From NCBI GenBank assembly GCA_947396885.1, contig OX377202.1, forward strand, positions 1 through 64,000: 64,000 nt of DNA, written 5' to 3'. Positions within the stretch are counted from its first letter, which is position 1. Each line of letters opens with the position of its first letter. Below are positions 7,626 through 18,006 of the stretch, piece after piece. A program made the translations under genes and the position numbers. Origin of the DNA: Heligmosomoides polygyrus polygyrus. Taxonomy: Eukaryota; Nematoda; Chromadorea; Rhabditida; Heligmosomidae. Below the pieces are notes generated by a model. It had not been told where the DNA came from. It ran no database searches and saw only the letters and a list, made by a program, of their open reading frames with translations.

Positions 7626-10482
7626 CATCATCATTTTCATTAGCGTCTGTCCCGCTTGGTGGCGGGGTCCGCTCTTCTGGTGTGGTGACGCCAATTCTCC
7701 CGATCAAATGCTTGATCACGGTGCACACCAGCCATCTCTAAGTCCAAGCGCAACGTATCTAGCCAACGTTGCTTCGGGCGTCCTCTGGGCCGCTTTCCAG
7801 GGACCACAAGATTCAGGCCAATCTTACACACGGTGTCGTCGTTAGCGCGAAGGACGTGGCCGTACCATCGAAGACGAGCTTCGCGCAGCTTCTCGGCTAT
7901 CGGGGCGACACCGAACCTCTGTCGTATGGTGTCGTTACGAACGCGGTCCAAACGCGTAACTCCAGCCGTCCACCGTAGCATCTTTGTCTCCATTACACTG
8001 AGGCGGCTTTCAACTTCCTTCGTCACGGGCCAGCACTCAGCACCGTACGTCGCTACTGGGCGGACTACTGTTCTATAAACCTTCGATTTGAGGTGCTCAG
8101 GTATTGTCCTGTCGCAAAGCACCCCAGTCAGCGAGCGCCATTTGGACCAGGCTGCACTCACACGCGCACTCACCTCCATCTTTAAGCTGCCATCGGACGT
8201 GACTGTTGACCCAAGATACTTGAAAGATGTCACTCGTAAGAGCTCAGTTCCATCGATCTTAATAGATCCGTGCTCATTCACATCCGTCGTCAAGTATTCC
8301 GTCTTCTTGACGTTTAGCTTGAGACCGAACAATGCCAAACGATCGCACCACGCCTGTGCCTGTCGCTCGAGTTCGGTTTTGTCTTCACATGCAAGCATGA
8401 CGTCGTCAGCATACAGCAGCGTCCAAGGTGCCGCCATTTGGAGATCTCGTGAGATTGCATCCATCACGACCACGAAGAGCAGTGGGGATAGCGCAGATCC
8501 CTGATGCACCCCCACAGAGATGGGAAACTCCATCGAGGTGCCCGCTGGCGCTCGCACTCGACTCCTTGGGCAAGAGTATAGAATGCGCACCCACTCAATA
8601 AGCTCTTCAGGGATACCATGTTGTCGCAACGCGTACCATATAACATCTCGCGGAACGCGGTCGAAGGCCTTCTCCAAGTCCAGGAAGGCAAAATGCACCG
8701 GTTTCTGTTTCTCGCGGTGCTTCTCTAGCAGAAGACGAACAGCGTGAATGGCATCAACGGTGCCACAGCCAGATACGAAACCACACTGATTCGTGGAAAG
8801 CTGTACGACATCCCGGATACGTCCGTCGACAATTCGCTCAAAGATTTTCATGGTGTGCGAAAGAAGACGAATTGGACGGTAACTGGCGCAGTCTGCAGGA
8901 CTGCCCTTCTTCTTCCAAATCGGGATGGTCGTGCTTTGCTGCCAACCCTCAGGCACTTTCTTCTCAGCAACAACCTGATTGAAAAACGCAGTCAGCCAGT
9001 CAGCAGGGCACCAGCCCTTCGACTTCCACAGGTCAGCTGGCAGGTCATCGGGACCAGTGGCTTTGCCTGACTTCATCTTCCTCAGGGCTGCTTCAGTTTC
9101 GCTCACTGTGATCTTCTGAACGGGACCGTATACAGGTGATGCAAAAGGAACAGCAGGATGTTCAAATTCTACATTCGAGATTTCCTCGAAGTAGTCGTGC
9201 CATCGTTTCACAGCCCTCTTACGATCCATCAGAAGATGACCGCTCTCGTCGTTAATGCCAAAGAACTTCTCAATGTCTTCTGCTTGGCGACAGCGAGCTT
9301 TGGCGAGTCGGTAAATATAACGCTCACCATCGCGCGTTTCCAATTTTTGGCTGACATCAGCGTAGTATGCGGCTTTAGCAGCGGCCACTGCCTTCTTTGC
9401 CGCTTTCTTTGCTTCTCGATAGTTCCGCCAATTATCGACTGTTTTATCACCGATAAATACGTGATATAGCCGTTTCTTTTCCTTGACCTTCTCTCTGACA
9501 TCGTCAGTCCACAGCCAAGCCTGCTTGTCGACCCAGCGTCGTCCAGGCTTCGTTGTGCCGAGTTCAAGGCGTGCAGCCCGAGTTATCGCATCGGTAGCGT
9601 CCTTCCAGGTTTCGTCGACAGTTGTCACTGTCGGCAACCGAATGCGAGAAATCACTGCTGCTTCCTTCTCTTTCAGTCGCCACCATTTGATTCTAGCCGA
9701 CCCACATCGCTCGACATGTTTACACCTCGAAGGTGCGATCTTCAGCGAGCAGATCAGTGGACGGTGTTGCGTGGCAACCGTCTCATACGGCACGGTCTTC
9801 GCGTCTGTGACAAGGCCTTGGTCGCGACGCTTAACAAGGACATAGTCAATCTGCGTTTTAGCATTCCCGCTATAAAACGAGATGAGGTGGGAGTCACGCT
9901 TTCGAAATTTGGTGTTCACGATGGTGAGGTCATAGAAGTCTGCATACTCAAGTATACGCTCACCATCGGCGTTGCGCGACCCATATCCAAAACCACCATG
10001 ACAGTTGTAGCCGTCTTTCGTTGCTCCGACGTGACCATTAAGGTCACCTGCCACAACAACCATATCTTGTGACGGTACTTCCGCTGTCTTCTCATCAAGC
10101 AGGGACCAGAACTCGTCCTTGGTTTGCTCGGAACAACCTGTCTGCGGAGCATACGCAGAAAAGAAATGGCATCGTCGCTCTTCTACGGCGACAACAATCT
10201 TCATCAAGCGGTCATCGAAACGTTCTACGCTTGCAATCGCGTCACGGAAACGCTCGGAGACGATTACACCGACACCACTGGTGGTCCTGGGACTTCCACA
10301 TAGAACGGCCTTGAAGCCACGTCCTATGTCCCTTGACTTGCTGCAGGACCACCTCGTCTCCTGCACCGCACAGAAATCTATCTTTCTTCGCTCCAGTGCT
10401 TCTACCAACTCGCACGAGCGGCCCGTCAACGTACCCACATTCAACGTTGCTACGCGGGTCTTGCCTACGTTACGGGACTTTC
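7626..10482 (-). mobile_element. RTE-type non-LTR retrotransposon, near full length
   Basis: A 2,857-bp minus-strand insertion is bounded by a 16-bp exact target-site duplication (7610-7625 and 10483-10498). The reading frame stops 14 bp before the 3' end, and the tail reads TAATGAAAATGATGATG. A tiny 3' UTR ending in short tandem repeats, without poly(A), is characteristic of the RTE clade. The 5' boundary falls about 13 codons before the conserved start of the endonuclease domain, and no ATG lies between the boundary and that domain, so the copy is probably slightly 5'-truncated. Intact coding and an exact duplication suggest recent insertion. Confidence 0.93.
7640..10444 (-). CDS. RTE retrotransposon endonuclease-reverse transcriptase
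   Basis: A single 934-codon frame encodes an apurinic-type endonuclease followed by reverse transcriptase, which together carry out target-primed reverse transcription. The endonuclease (about 1-235) shows N2, E29 in QETRW, D134 and N136 in GDLNGHVG, D200 in QIDYVLV and H227. The usual Asp before that His is Gln (TQH). The reverse transcriptase (about 450-760) shows D589 in FLDLEKAFD, GVHQGSALSPLLF at 645-657, YADD at 678-681, LNVKKTEYL near 710 and FKYLGS near 741. A basic C-terminus follows (GKRPRGRPKQRW, about 883). The frame is open past the chosen TTG to the element boundary at 10482 and into flanking sequence, with a stop at 10514-10516 and no ATG, so the native start is missing. No internal stop is present. 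Confidence 0.95.
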   Translation of the reverse strand: MNVGTLTGRSCELVEALERRKIDFCAVQETRWSCSKSRDIGRGFKAVLCGSPRTTSGVGVIVSERFRDAIASVERFDDRLMKIVVAVEERRCHFFSAYAPQTGCSEQTKDEFWSLLDEKTAEVPSQDMVVVAGDLNGHVGATKDGYNCHGGFGYGSRNADGERILEYADFYDLTIVNTKFRKRDSHLISFYSGNAKTQIDYVLVKRRDQGLVTDAKTVPYETVATQHRPLICSLKIAPSRCKHVERCGSARIKWWRLKEKEAAVISRIRLPTVTTVDETWKDATDAITRAARLELGTTKPGRRWVDKQAWLWTDDVREKVKEKKRLYHVFIGDKTVDNWRNYREAKKAAKKAVAAAKAAYYADVSQKLETRDGERYIYRLAKARCRQAEDIEKFFGINDESGHLLMDRKRAVKRWHDYFEEISNVEFEHPAVPFASPVYGPVQKITVSETEAALRKMKSGKATGPDDLPADLWKSKGWCPADWLTAFFNQVVAEKKVPEGWQQSTTIPIWKKKGSPADCASYRPIRLLSHTMKIFERIVDGRIRDVVQLSTNQCGFVSGCGTVDAIHAVRLLLEKHREKQKPVHFAFLDLEKAFDRVPRDVIWYALRQHGIPEELIEWVRILYSCPRSRVRAPAGTSMEFPISVGVHQGSALSPLLFVVVMDAISRDLQMAAPWTLLYADDVMLACEDKTELERQAQAWCDRLALFGLKLNVKKTEYLTTDVNEHGSIKIDGTELLRVTSFKYLGSTVTSDGSLKMEVSARVSAAWSKWRSLTGVLCDRTIPEHLKSKVYRTVVRPVATYGAECWPVTKEVESRLSVMETKMLRWTAGVTRLDRVRNDTIRQRFGVAPIAEKLREARLRWYGHVLRANDDTVCKIGLNLVVPGKRPRGRPKQRWLDTLRLDLEMAGVHRDQAFDRENWRHHTRRADPATKRDRR

Positions 10483-10498
10483 GGAAGATGTGCAGCTT
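10483..10498. repeat. Target-site duplication, 5' side of the RTE element
   Basis: GGAAGATGTGCAGCTT matches 7610-7625 exactly. The preceding base pairs also resemble each other (TTTG against TTTC), but the duplication proper is 16 bp. Confidence 0.93.
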
Positions 10499-11015
10499 GC
10501 TTTTAAAAAAGGTTTATTTTAGTTTGAAGTGTCCAACATGGCTTGGAAATGGCATTACTAGTTTTGGTGAATCTTCAGCCTAGCCTGTATTCCCTGCTGT
10601 GCTTTTGCTGTGCTGGACTAAAAATTGTAATTCTCTTTCAGATTTTTAAAAATATTTCTGTCTCGCACGAACTCCTGATTACTGAAGGTATAGACTGCAC
10701 AATAATTCGCATATCCTCCCTCCGCTCGACCACCATCACTCACAATCCTGGAGCCGAGTGTGTAAAATTTCGGGACCAAAAATACAAATAGTGGTGAATA
10801 TGCAGTTAATTCAGAAATTGTGGCGTAGTTCATGATGCCTTAAAGCACCAGTTCAGGCTGGATGTTTGACAAAAAACTCGAGCTCTCTAAATCTGCGTCC
10901 AAACTGACGGAACGACAAAATGGCAAGTCAAGTGCAAAAATCCATGAAATCTTTGATTGGGAACTCCAATAACACACGTTCATCTAAACTGTGAAGCTCG
11001 TAAGCGTTGCACCCT
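10499..11015. other. Intergenic, nothing recognised
   Basis: A+T-rich sequence with short frames only (the longest about 80 codons), without family resemblance or splice support. A splice-acceptor-like CTCTTTCAG near 10633 is isolated. Confidence 0.5.
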
Positions 11016-11191
11016 GGGCCGGATTCATCAACGACTTACAGCCATTTAAAGGAGGAAACACAGCCGAAATCTCTGATAGCGCGGCTTATCAAGCGATATG
11101 GTGAAACATTTCACTTGATAGGCAGTGCTATCAGGAATTTCGGCTGTATTATCTCCGTTAAATTGCTGGAAGTCGTTGATTAATACGGCCC
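11016..11191. mobile_element. Foldback MITE, copy 2
   Basis: This is a 176-bp palindromic element of the same family as 7287-7465. The left end reads GGGCCGGATTCATCAAC and the right end, on the minus strand, GGGGCCGTATTAATCAAC; both continue GACTT. The interior repeats the family core (CAGCCGAAATCTCTGAT against ATCAGGAATTTCGGCTG). It is diverged from copy 1 and non-coding. Confidence 0.82.
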
Positions 11192-11912
11192 CTGTACTTA
11201 TAACACGGTTTTCGAAGTGCGACTAATCCAAACAATTAGCACGTAGTTGCAGCTAAAATCGCGGAAAATTTTATGATCGTTCAAAGATTGTAGGCATCTT
11301 TTGAGATACCTTGCTGAGAAATACAAAATGTTCAGGCTTGAATTTTTCGGAACTTCTTTTAATCTTAGTTGTCTGAAATAGATTATTAAGCGGTGAACCA
11401 CAAATATTGCTTCGGACAATTGCTGAATAACTTTTTCCACCAAGGAACAAGTTTTCTGGCGCAAACGGTCTCAAGAATATAAAGGAAGAATTATGGGTTA
11501 AGCCACGATCGGTCATCTATCCGCCACTGATTCTACCACCACTGCTCGCATCGTCAATAATATGATCGTTTTTTCGATACCATGAGGGCGACTGACTTTG
11601 TGTGGGCGGATTTCTGACCAAATCATGGTGTAATTCATAATTCTTTGTCATTACAAAACAGAAAAATTCGGATATTCAGTTTTGCGTTCACTTCGAAACA
11701 AGGGGTTGGGCTCAAATTTTATAAGCAACACTGGCTGAATAAGGCAAATTGCTGCTTAAATAAAATTATGGCACATGCGCAAAAAATCACATTTTTCTAG
11801 ATTGGAAAACTCTAGGTGCATGGTTTTCACACTAACAATAAATAAAACATCGCGATGTATTGAGCAAATGCATGACTGTAGCTAAGAGAGAATAACGGAG
11901 AAATGGGGACAA
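11192..11912. other. Intergenic, nothing recognised
   Basis: A+T-rich sequence. Two overlapping minus-strand frames of 80-90 codons between 11198 and 11516 show no domain, no splice signals of quality and no family resemblance. Confidence 0.5.
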
Positions 11913-12725
11913 GGATAGGCGTTAATCAATCACTGTGGAATGCGCCACACACTCTGCTTCCTGGCAACATTTTACAGAGGCGGTTCCAATGCATACTAGG
12001 CCGATATAAACACTTTCGCTGGTCAGCCAATGAAAGCGCCGGCTATTTCGAAGGGTTTACATCTCTGGTGCCAACATTACGACCCCTAAAAGGAGGGAAC
12101 GCTTGGTAATACTGTGCACCCATTTGGGGCGCACACGAGAACCGGCGCCTCTTCCGACACAACACAACACGACTATGCGGCTGAAGGAGTAGAAATTTCA
12201 TGACTAAATGAACAGTGTTAACACGGTCCATGTCGTGAATGTGGCCAGCATTGGGAAATAGGGCACGGTAGTTAACCATAACCAATTAGAACAGTTAGTG
12301 AACGAGCGTTGACAAATCAGGGCACCGATCGAACACCATCTCTAAATGGCACGCCTATTCGATGCGGCCTGATTGGCTTGCGCATTCCCATCTTCCAGTG
12401 CTGCCCACATTCGGGACAAGGACCGTTGACAATTTTCAAGGACGGTCTCACGCAGAAGATATTCTGTGTTCATTACCGTGGCGCTGGGTGTCCCCAAAAA
12501 TGTTTGCACTGTTCGAATTTCCATAAAATTCTGACCGTTTAGCTAAATGGCAATTAATTTCTCACTATTTAGCCACAGACAGGTTTCTAGGCTCATTTTA
12601 AAGTGCTGAAAGGCGAAAATCTTATGGGTGTAGTACACAAGGATCGCGCCATGCACCCAGCCAGCGTGCCGCAAAGCTGATTTGGTTAATGGTGTAAATG
12701 CTATTTGCGTGCTCTGACAGCCTAA
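11913..12725 (+). repeat. Dispersed repeat family, member A
   Basis: This segment is similar to 18263-18960 in blocks. Shared words include GGCGTTAATCAATCACT at the start, AATCAGGGCA, GGCTTGCGCATTC/CCACA, GACAGGTTTCTA/GATAGGTTTCTA and TTAATGGTGTAAATGCT near the end. The copies are clearly diverged. No long frame or transposase motif is present, so it is either a non-autonomous element or an old segmental duplicate. Confidence 0.7.
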
Positions 12726-12779
12726 TCAATCAATAAGACTAAACTAATGATTAAACAAATGGTCTAAAGAAGATCAGCT

Positions 12780-13075
12780 CAACAAAGCAAGTGATCAGAG
12801 TTTACAGTATTAGTCAAATGGACCTCGCGACATATCGGACAAGAACACGGCGCAATCTTTACATGTAACATGCCGTTAACTGCCAAGGTACTAGTGGCGA
12901 ATGTGGGCAGTATTGAGAGGTGAGAATGTGGAACAACAGCCAATCGGGCGGCAACACATGGGCGTGCCAGTCAGAGAGAAAGGTGACTTGATCGGCCAGC
13001 GCGCGTTCGGTCGGTCTTTCGATTGGCTATGATCAGCCGACGTTCCACTCATTACAATGCTGTACACATTCAAGA
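12780..13075 (-). repeat. Dispersed repeat family, member B (inverted)
   Basis: Read on the minus strand, this stretch matches the middle and end of members A and D: CCAATCGAAAGACCGACCGA against CCAATCAGAGCGCTGACCGA, then CTCTGACTGGCACGCCCA, GATTGGCT, and further on a GCGCCG...CTAATACTGTAAA segment. It lies in opposite orientation to member A with only a short spacer, so A and B could fold on each other. Confidence 0.55.
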
Positions 13076-13202
13076 CATGTACTCGGCATTTAAATTTTCA
13101 AGAGTGCAGCAGAATTCTGTGCCCAATTTTCGGCGATTCTGAGGAGGATATTGAGAACAGCAATTCGAACAAGCCACACTTCTGAAAGCGCAAATGATCT
13201 AC

Positions 13203-14127
13203 CCAACCATAATGGGGTTGAGGGTGTTCTGAGTCAGTCGACTCCTGATCTTGTCCTTTCCGACGGTGAACAGATTCACGTTCGGCACCACTTGGCTATA
13301 CTGCACGTGTCGATCCGCCATGAAGTTGAGGTATTTGAAGGTGTACGGCGCACGCTCGTTCGGGTCGGACAGCGTCAGCGGGAACTCCATCGCACTGTTC
13401 AGAATACCGTTGCCGCCTCCTGAAGGAGAACATCATCATCATTCACGTATACTTCCAGCTACACTTAGGAATTGCAGACATTTGGCTAAAAGAAGAAATT
13501 TCGGATCTATCCCAATAGGGGGTGGGTACAGGTAGTTTTGTCCAACAGTCGTCCTCTCTAAGTTTCACCGAAGGCCCTATTAGCTGCAACATGATGTTGG
13601 ACTGCTTAGCCAATGCAGTCGTACGGCATGAGGGTAAGGACGCAAGTGCGTCTTCAAGGTGGTCCTCCGGACAAGGAGAGGTAGATCGAAAATATCTTAA
13701 GATCCTAAGAAGTGCATCAATATACCCTTTTTTACCTTTTTTACATTTTATATGAGAACAAAAGATAATCCATCATTCAGAAAAGGTAACGATTACGGCT
13801 TAGGAAAATTAATGATGAACAGAAAATTTTTGAGAAAATATCGCACCTTTGAGCATGATTCTACCATCGAAGTCGAACACCTCATTCACTCCGAGTATTA
13901 GCAGATCAAGGTGACCTAGAAACTCAAGACTAGTGGAAGATACTTCGTCCCATCAGTTTAAAAATCGGGAACCTACCGGCCACTTCTAGGATTTTGCTCA
14001 GGTCGTGATCCCCGCCGACGGTGCCTGTCGTCAGAAACGGATGATGCATCCCGTCGTTACGGTCGAGAGGTGCGTTGGCGTACTGATCGAAGTTACGTCG
14101 TACTTGAGGATTGAAGTTGTTCACACC
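13203..14127 (-). CDS. Unidentified host-like gene fragment, three exons
   Basis: Three minus-strand exons join in frame: 13977-14127, 13847-13915 and 13203-13419. The acceptors are CTCTTTTACAG, GAGTTTCTAG and CTCCTTCAG, and the donors are GTAGGT, GTGCGA and GTAGAT. The intron phases (1, 1, then 2 at the open end) fit throughout. The joined product is about 145 residues, with segments such as HHPFLTTGTVGGDHDLSKIL, NEVFDFDGRIMLKGGGNGIL and APYTFKYLNFMADRHVQYSQ. Its composition looks like a folded globular protein and not a transposon. I do not recognise the family. Upstream, a good donor (14334) and acceptor (14282) exist, but their frame hits a stop before joining exon one. No clear start or terminal exon was found, so the gene is partial or decayed. 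Confidence 0.6.
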
Positions 14128-14405
14128 CTGTAAAAGAGCTGCGTCAGTTCTCGGCTTAGAAGGGTGCTTCAGAAGTGCTAAAGTTCTTCTCCTGCTCTTA
14201 CATTCACGGCGCGAATCAGGAGCCCCAGAGATCCTTATTGAACGTCGCTGCAACGGCATGAGTGAAAGGGTTGAATGCGGACCTGAAAGCCATTCAGAAG
14301 AGTGAAAAAGGCCGTGACATGGGACCCTCTCACCTTCCACTGCATACAGCCATTTGTCCTGGAAGAGAACGTCCGGAACTGACGCTGGTTTTTCGCCAGT
14401 CTAAA

Positions 14406-14406
<1 letters not shown>

Positions 14407-14443
<37 letters not shown>

Positions 14444-14445
14444 TT
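14407..14445. repeat. (ATTT)n microsatellite, LINE 3' tail
   Basis: About nine ATTT units. On the minus strand this is (AAAT)n, immediately beyond the 3' end of the degenerate LINE that runs 15300 to 14446. A simple-repeat tail of this kind is typical of non-LTR elements of the CR1/jockey group. Confidence 0.85.
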
Positions 14446-15300
14446 GGAGACGTGATAATGACACGTAAACCTTATATTAAAAGACCAACAAAACACAGTA
14501 CAACCTTGAAACCGTACCACTTAAAAAAACTAAAAAGTGTGAGCAAACAGAACAAAATGATGAATTTCATGGAAAAAGTGATTGATCTCCTTTGAGTCGA
14601 CGGTCAAGAAAGCTTTTGAAACCTTTGAGCGACATTTGAAGAGCGTTCTCTTTTAGAAGGGGAGGAAGAGTCGAATAGTTCTGTTAGAAAAGAAGCTGAT
14701 CCTAGCCTTACTTTTTGCAACCGGCCTCGCTAGTCTAAGGCCACCATTTCTAGTCCGACTGGACGTGAAAACGAAGAACTGGTGCAACGGAACATTGACA
14801 ATACCCTTAAGGATCTTGAACATCATGACCATGTCATCTTTGATTCTTCTGTACTTGAGGGAGGACAAACCTAACTGATTAGCCCTAGATGCTCCATTAG
14901 GAATTGCGGCGTAGTCAAGACCAAAGCACCTGATAAAAATTTTGCGGATGAAATTGTTCTGTACGCTTTCTAGTAAAGTGATGTCCTTTAGTTTTGACGG
15001 ATTGAAAACTGTAGTGCCGTGTTCAAGGATGGAGCGAATTTAGATTTTGTAGGCTTTGATCCAAATATTTGGGTTTGTAGACCTAAGAGTTTTGAAAAGG
15101 TTAAACGTTCGAGTCGTAGCCTTATTGACAAGAAACCTGATATGGGAAGAAAAATCAAGTTTGGAGTTGATCAGAAACCCTAGGTCCCGCACTTCATCGA
15201 CTTTATTTAAACCCAATGTGCAGTTGACAGAAGCAGAGGAAAGATTCCCTTAGACAAAACAAAGGTCTTCTCAGCCGCAATGAAAAGCTCCCACTTCATA
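14446..15300 (-). pseudogene. Degenerate LINE reverse transcriptase, C-terminal part
   Basis: Minus-strand translation recovers the end of a CR1/jockey-type non-LTR polymerase. EVRDLGFLINSKLDFSSHI lies near 15190-15135, then KATTRTFNLFKTL, an ILEHGTTVFNPSKLKDITLL block near 15030-14970, VQNNFIRKIF, and LSSLKYRRIKDDMVMMFKIL near 14865-14805 followed by FFVF and the TRNGG motif. Stop codons interrupt it (for example after WIKAYKI and near 15200). The catalytic YxDD region is absent, as expected for a 5'-truncated copy. It ends at the (AAAT)n tail. It cannot make protein. Confidence 0.8.
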
Positions 15301-15967
15301 GACCATTCTCTTAATCCTTATAATAAGACCATCATTAATGTGCCAATGGAGTTATATCGCTAAGAAGGCAGGCTCTAGGAATAGGGGGTAGGACAGATAT
15401 TGCACCAACTCAACGGAGACTTCCTCCCCAGTGTGCTGTCGTCGCGAAGATGGAGCAATGCCCTGGAGGTGTAGTGTTACCTTACCTAGTCTCCCACCAT
15501 GTATATGTAGGTTTGGAAGGAATGGAGCTGAACGCTCATCCGTCATTCCGGTCGGAAGCTGCAGAAGCCCGAGACCTCGAGGGCGGTCGCGAAGAAACGC
15601 CGCTAGAAATAGAGTAGTGGAACTATGCTTGTTGAGTCACAAAAAACTGCATCAAAATAACTGACGACCTCAAACCTCTGCCGATTACTTCCGTAACGAA
15701 AGTCCTTATGGCAAAGAAGCGCCGAGTCACCATCTTGAGTATAAAGTGCGAGACCCTACTCAGTTTCAAACTGGACCCAGAAGCGAAACGGTATGCCTCC
15801 TCGGCGTGAAGGCGAAAAATATGAAAAAGGGGTCTGATGACGGGTAGAGAAGTTCGAAAAACATCCGCAGATCAGCAAATGTGTCGATAGATCTTCAATC
15901 CATGGCAATTTCTGAAAAATCCGTTATTCCGTTAAGTCGTTAGGCCAAATTTTAACGGAAAACATCG
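15301..15967. other. Intergenic, nothing recognised
   Basis: Short frames only, on both strands. No domain, RNA or repeat was recognised. Confidence 0.45.
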
Positions 15968-16195
15968 TCAATTCGTTAACCGCCAAAGATGTACACTTAT
16001 CCGACCAGGCCAACGAACCCTTGCCTCATTCCGCGGTCGGTGTATTGGTATTAGGCTAGTCTGGGAAGAATAAATCATCGTCTGACCTTCGCAAGTCATT
16101 GTATGGGACAAATACGCATTCAAATTGCCTCGACGACATCTCATAGAATTAGAATGCATGTCACATTCCGATAAGGAGTGGATTAAGGCCATCTT
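15968..16195 (-). repeat. Dispersed repeat family, member C
   Basis: On the minus strand this matches 18266-18480: TTAATC(A)ATCACTCCTTA-like start, GGAATGTGACATGCATTCTA against GGATGCGCCATGCGTTCTAT, then GAGGCAATTT, CCCATACAATGACTT, GATTTAT and CGACCGCGGA against CGACCACGGA. It covers only the first third of the family and is in opposite orientation to members A and D. Confidence 0.7.
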
Positions 16196-16888
16196 TTATT
16201 ATTTTTTAATCCTTATGATGAAGACTTAGAGACAGTCCTAAAACCACGTGCAGTTGGCGTTAATTGAAAAGGGCCTTGAAGCCAAAACTGAGCAACAATT
16301 TTATGGCGGGACTTCGTCGATCTCGTAGCGTTTCACACTAAGTATAATAGTTCAAGTTGTAGTTCTCTAGCTGTCCCTGTACTGTATTAAGCAAAGGCCT
16401 TTGTCTCGTCCCGTGCACTTTGAAGCCGGCCCTTCAATGCAGAGTATAGCGTGCCGTTTTTTAGATCATGACTTGCTTCATACATAACTGCGTTATATGT
16501 ATCAGGCGTTTTTTTTTCATTTAGTAGGAAGAACAAAGGAGGGCTCGTTCGCAGCTCTAGTAGAGTCAAGTGGAGCACCCGAATGCCACATCCAACATAG
16601 AAATCGTTTCTGCACCAAGTAAAAAAGCGAACTCGCCTTGTGCGAGAGTTTTGATGGCAACAAAACATTCGGTAACGGCAAATTATCCCTGTACCAACCG
16701 CTCCACGCTTGAGCAAATGTATAGAAAAAAGCGAACAGGTTGGACAAAAAGTGGAACTGTTGCGATGGCACTGGCACCATCGAGTTCCTCGGTGCTGAAT
16801 TTAACTTGTTTTATATAAAAATACAAGCTTGCCTCCACCACCACATTAAGATCGCTTCCACATTTTGTCTTGTTGATGAGTTTTGACT
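16196..16888. other. Intergenic, nothing recognised
   Basis: Overlapping frames of 80-110 codons on both strands between 16387 and 16818 compete with each other. None has a recognisable domain or splice support. Confidence 0.45.
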
Positions 16889-17063
16889 GGGGTCAGATTC
16901 ATCAACGATACCGCCGGATTCACCATACCGGCCTACGTAGTAACCGACACAGAGAGTTTGACCCCAAAGTTACCACACCGCATATTAATGAATGTCTTAT
17001 CATGGGGTTTTGGCGGTACCTTTTACCGTTGCCGGCCGGTAAGTGGTTGATGAATCTGGCCCC
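16889..17063. mobile_element. Foldback MITE, copy 3 (divergent interior)
   Basis: This is a 175-bp element with termini GGGGTCAGATTCATCAAC and, from the minus strand, GGGGCCAGATTCATCAAC, the same ends as copies 1 and 2. The interior differs: ACCGCCGG...CCATACCGGCC is matched by GGCCGGTAAG and GGCGGTACC words. It is a related subfamily sharing terminal inverted repeats. No coding capacity is present. Confidence 0.8.
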
Positions 17064-18006
17064 TGATCACCAATGTTTACCATGAATTTGATCGCTGGAA
17101 ATCCTTTCAGCTAGAAGCGGCGTTTCATCATAGAAAACAGTACCGCAGTGGGCCACCCTTGAGGCATACAGCTTTTTCAGTTTTTTTCAACGAGAACACT
17201 GAATCGTATTAGTGAAATGTGTACTAGTACTGATTGTTAAAGAGGCACATTTCCAAAATTTCCATTTTAAATTTTTCATCAAAGGAAGCGACGGCTGAAT
17301 AACTAGTTTGTGCGACGCACAGTAGCTACGCTAAATTTTTTCCTTCCTATTCTCTCCTTCTCACAGTTGAATCCTTGCTACGCTTGCGATCTTGTAGAGC
17401 CGTTCTTGCAGTTCTTTAAAAAACTACTGAACATTGCATAATAATACGTTACGCCCACGACTAAATATACAATTTGTTTCACTTCGTTGCTTTGTTGCGT
17501 ATGATGGGCAAACTAATAGCGTTCTTCAACCGTAGCTTAGATTCATTCATCTAATGTTCGCTCTTGAATGATCCTAAAATGGCCTATACCCTAACATAAC
17601 ACAGAATGTTCAACCACCAATCTTCGGAAATTTAGCCACTTCGGAATGGGAGTGTCCCGTTGCGGATCATGAGCAAAAAGCCTTTAGTCTTAGATCATTA
17701 CTTTCTATTGTACTATGATTAGCTACAACCGTGATAATTGGAAGGAGTATAGCACGGAGGATACGCAACATAGCTGTTAATATGTTGTGCTGCAAAATTG
17801 GAGAAAGTCTTCTAAAAAAGTTGCCTAATTTTGTTGCAAAGCTCACGGGCCACCCTGTAATTGTTATCAAAGAGCTTTCTATCGTACTACGAGTAAGTAA
17901 AACCTACTAAAAGCCATATATAGATAGCACTGCTAGGCTGGCAAAAAAAGCTCAGCTTTATAGAAATTTTCGAGGATGTTGTGTCCACTAGACCTTGTTT
18001 GCTAAT
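17064..18006. other. Intergenic, nothing recognised
   Basis: A+T-rich with frames under 70 codons. No repeat partner elsewhere in the window was found. Confidence 0.45.

Noticed and set aside
7573..10583. Many 70-150-codon plus-strand frames across the RTE element
   Set aside because: They are antisense shadows of the 934-codon reverse transcriptase frame.
13070..13183. Possible terminal exon after the 13203 donor (acceptor TTTCAG, then ~37 codons to TGA)
   Set aside because: It joins in frame, but the peptide is Cys-rich and unconvincing, a competing acceptor exists, and the segment overlaps repeat member B.
14282..14400. Upstream exons of the unidentified gene (donor at 14334, acceptor at 14282)
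   Set aside because: The splice sites are good, but the frame that looks protein-like reaches TGA before any GT donor, and the open frame does not match the phase of exon 14127.
16387..16818. Overlapping 80-110-codon frames on both strands
   Set aside because: They compete for the same bases, and none shows a domain or splice support.
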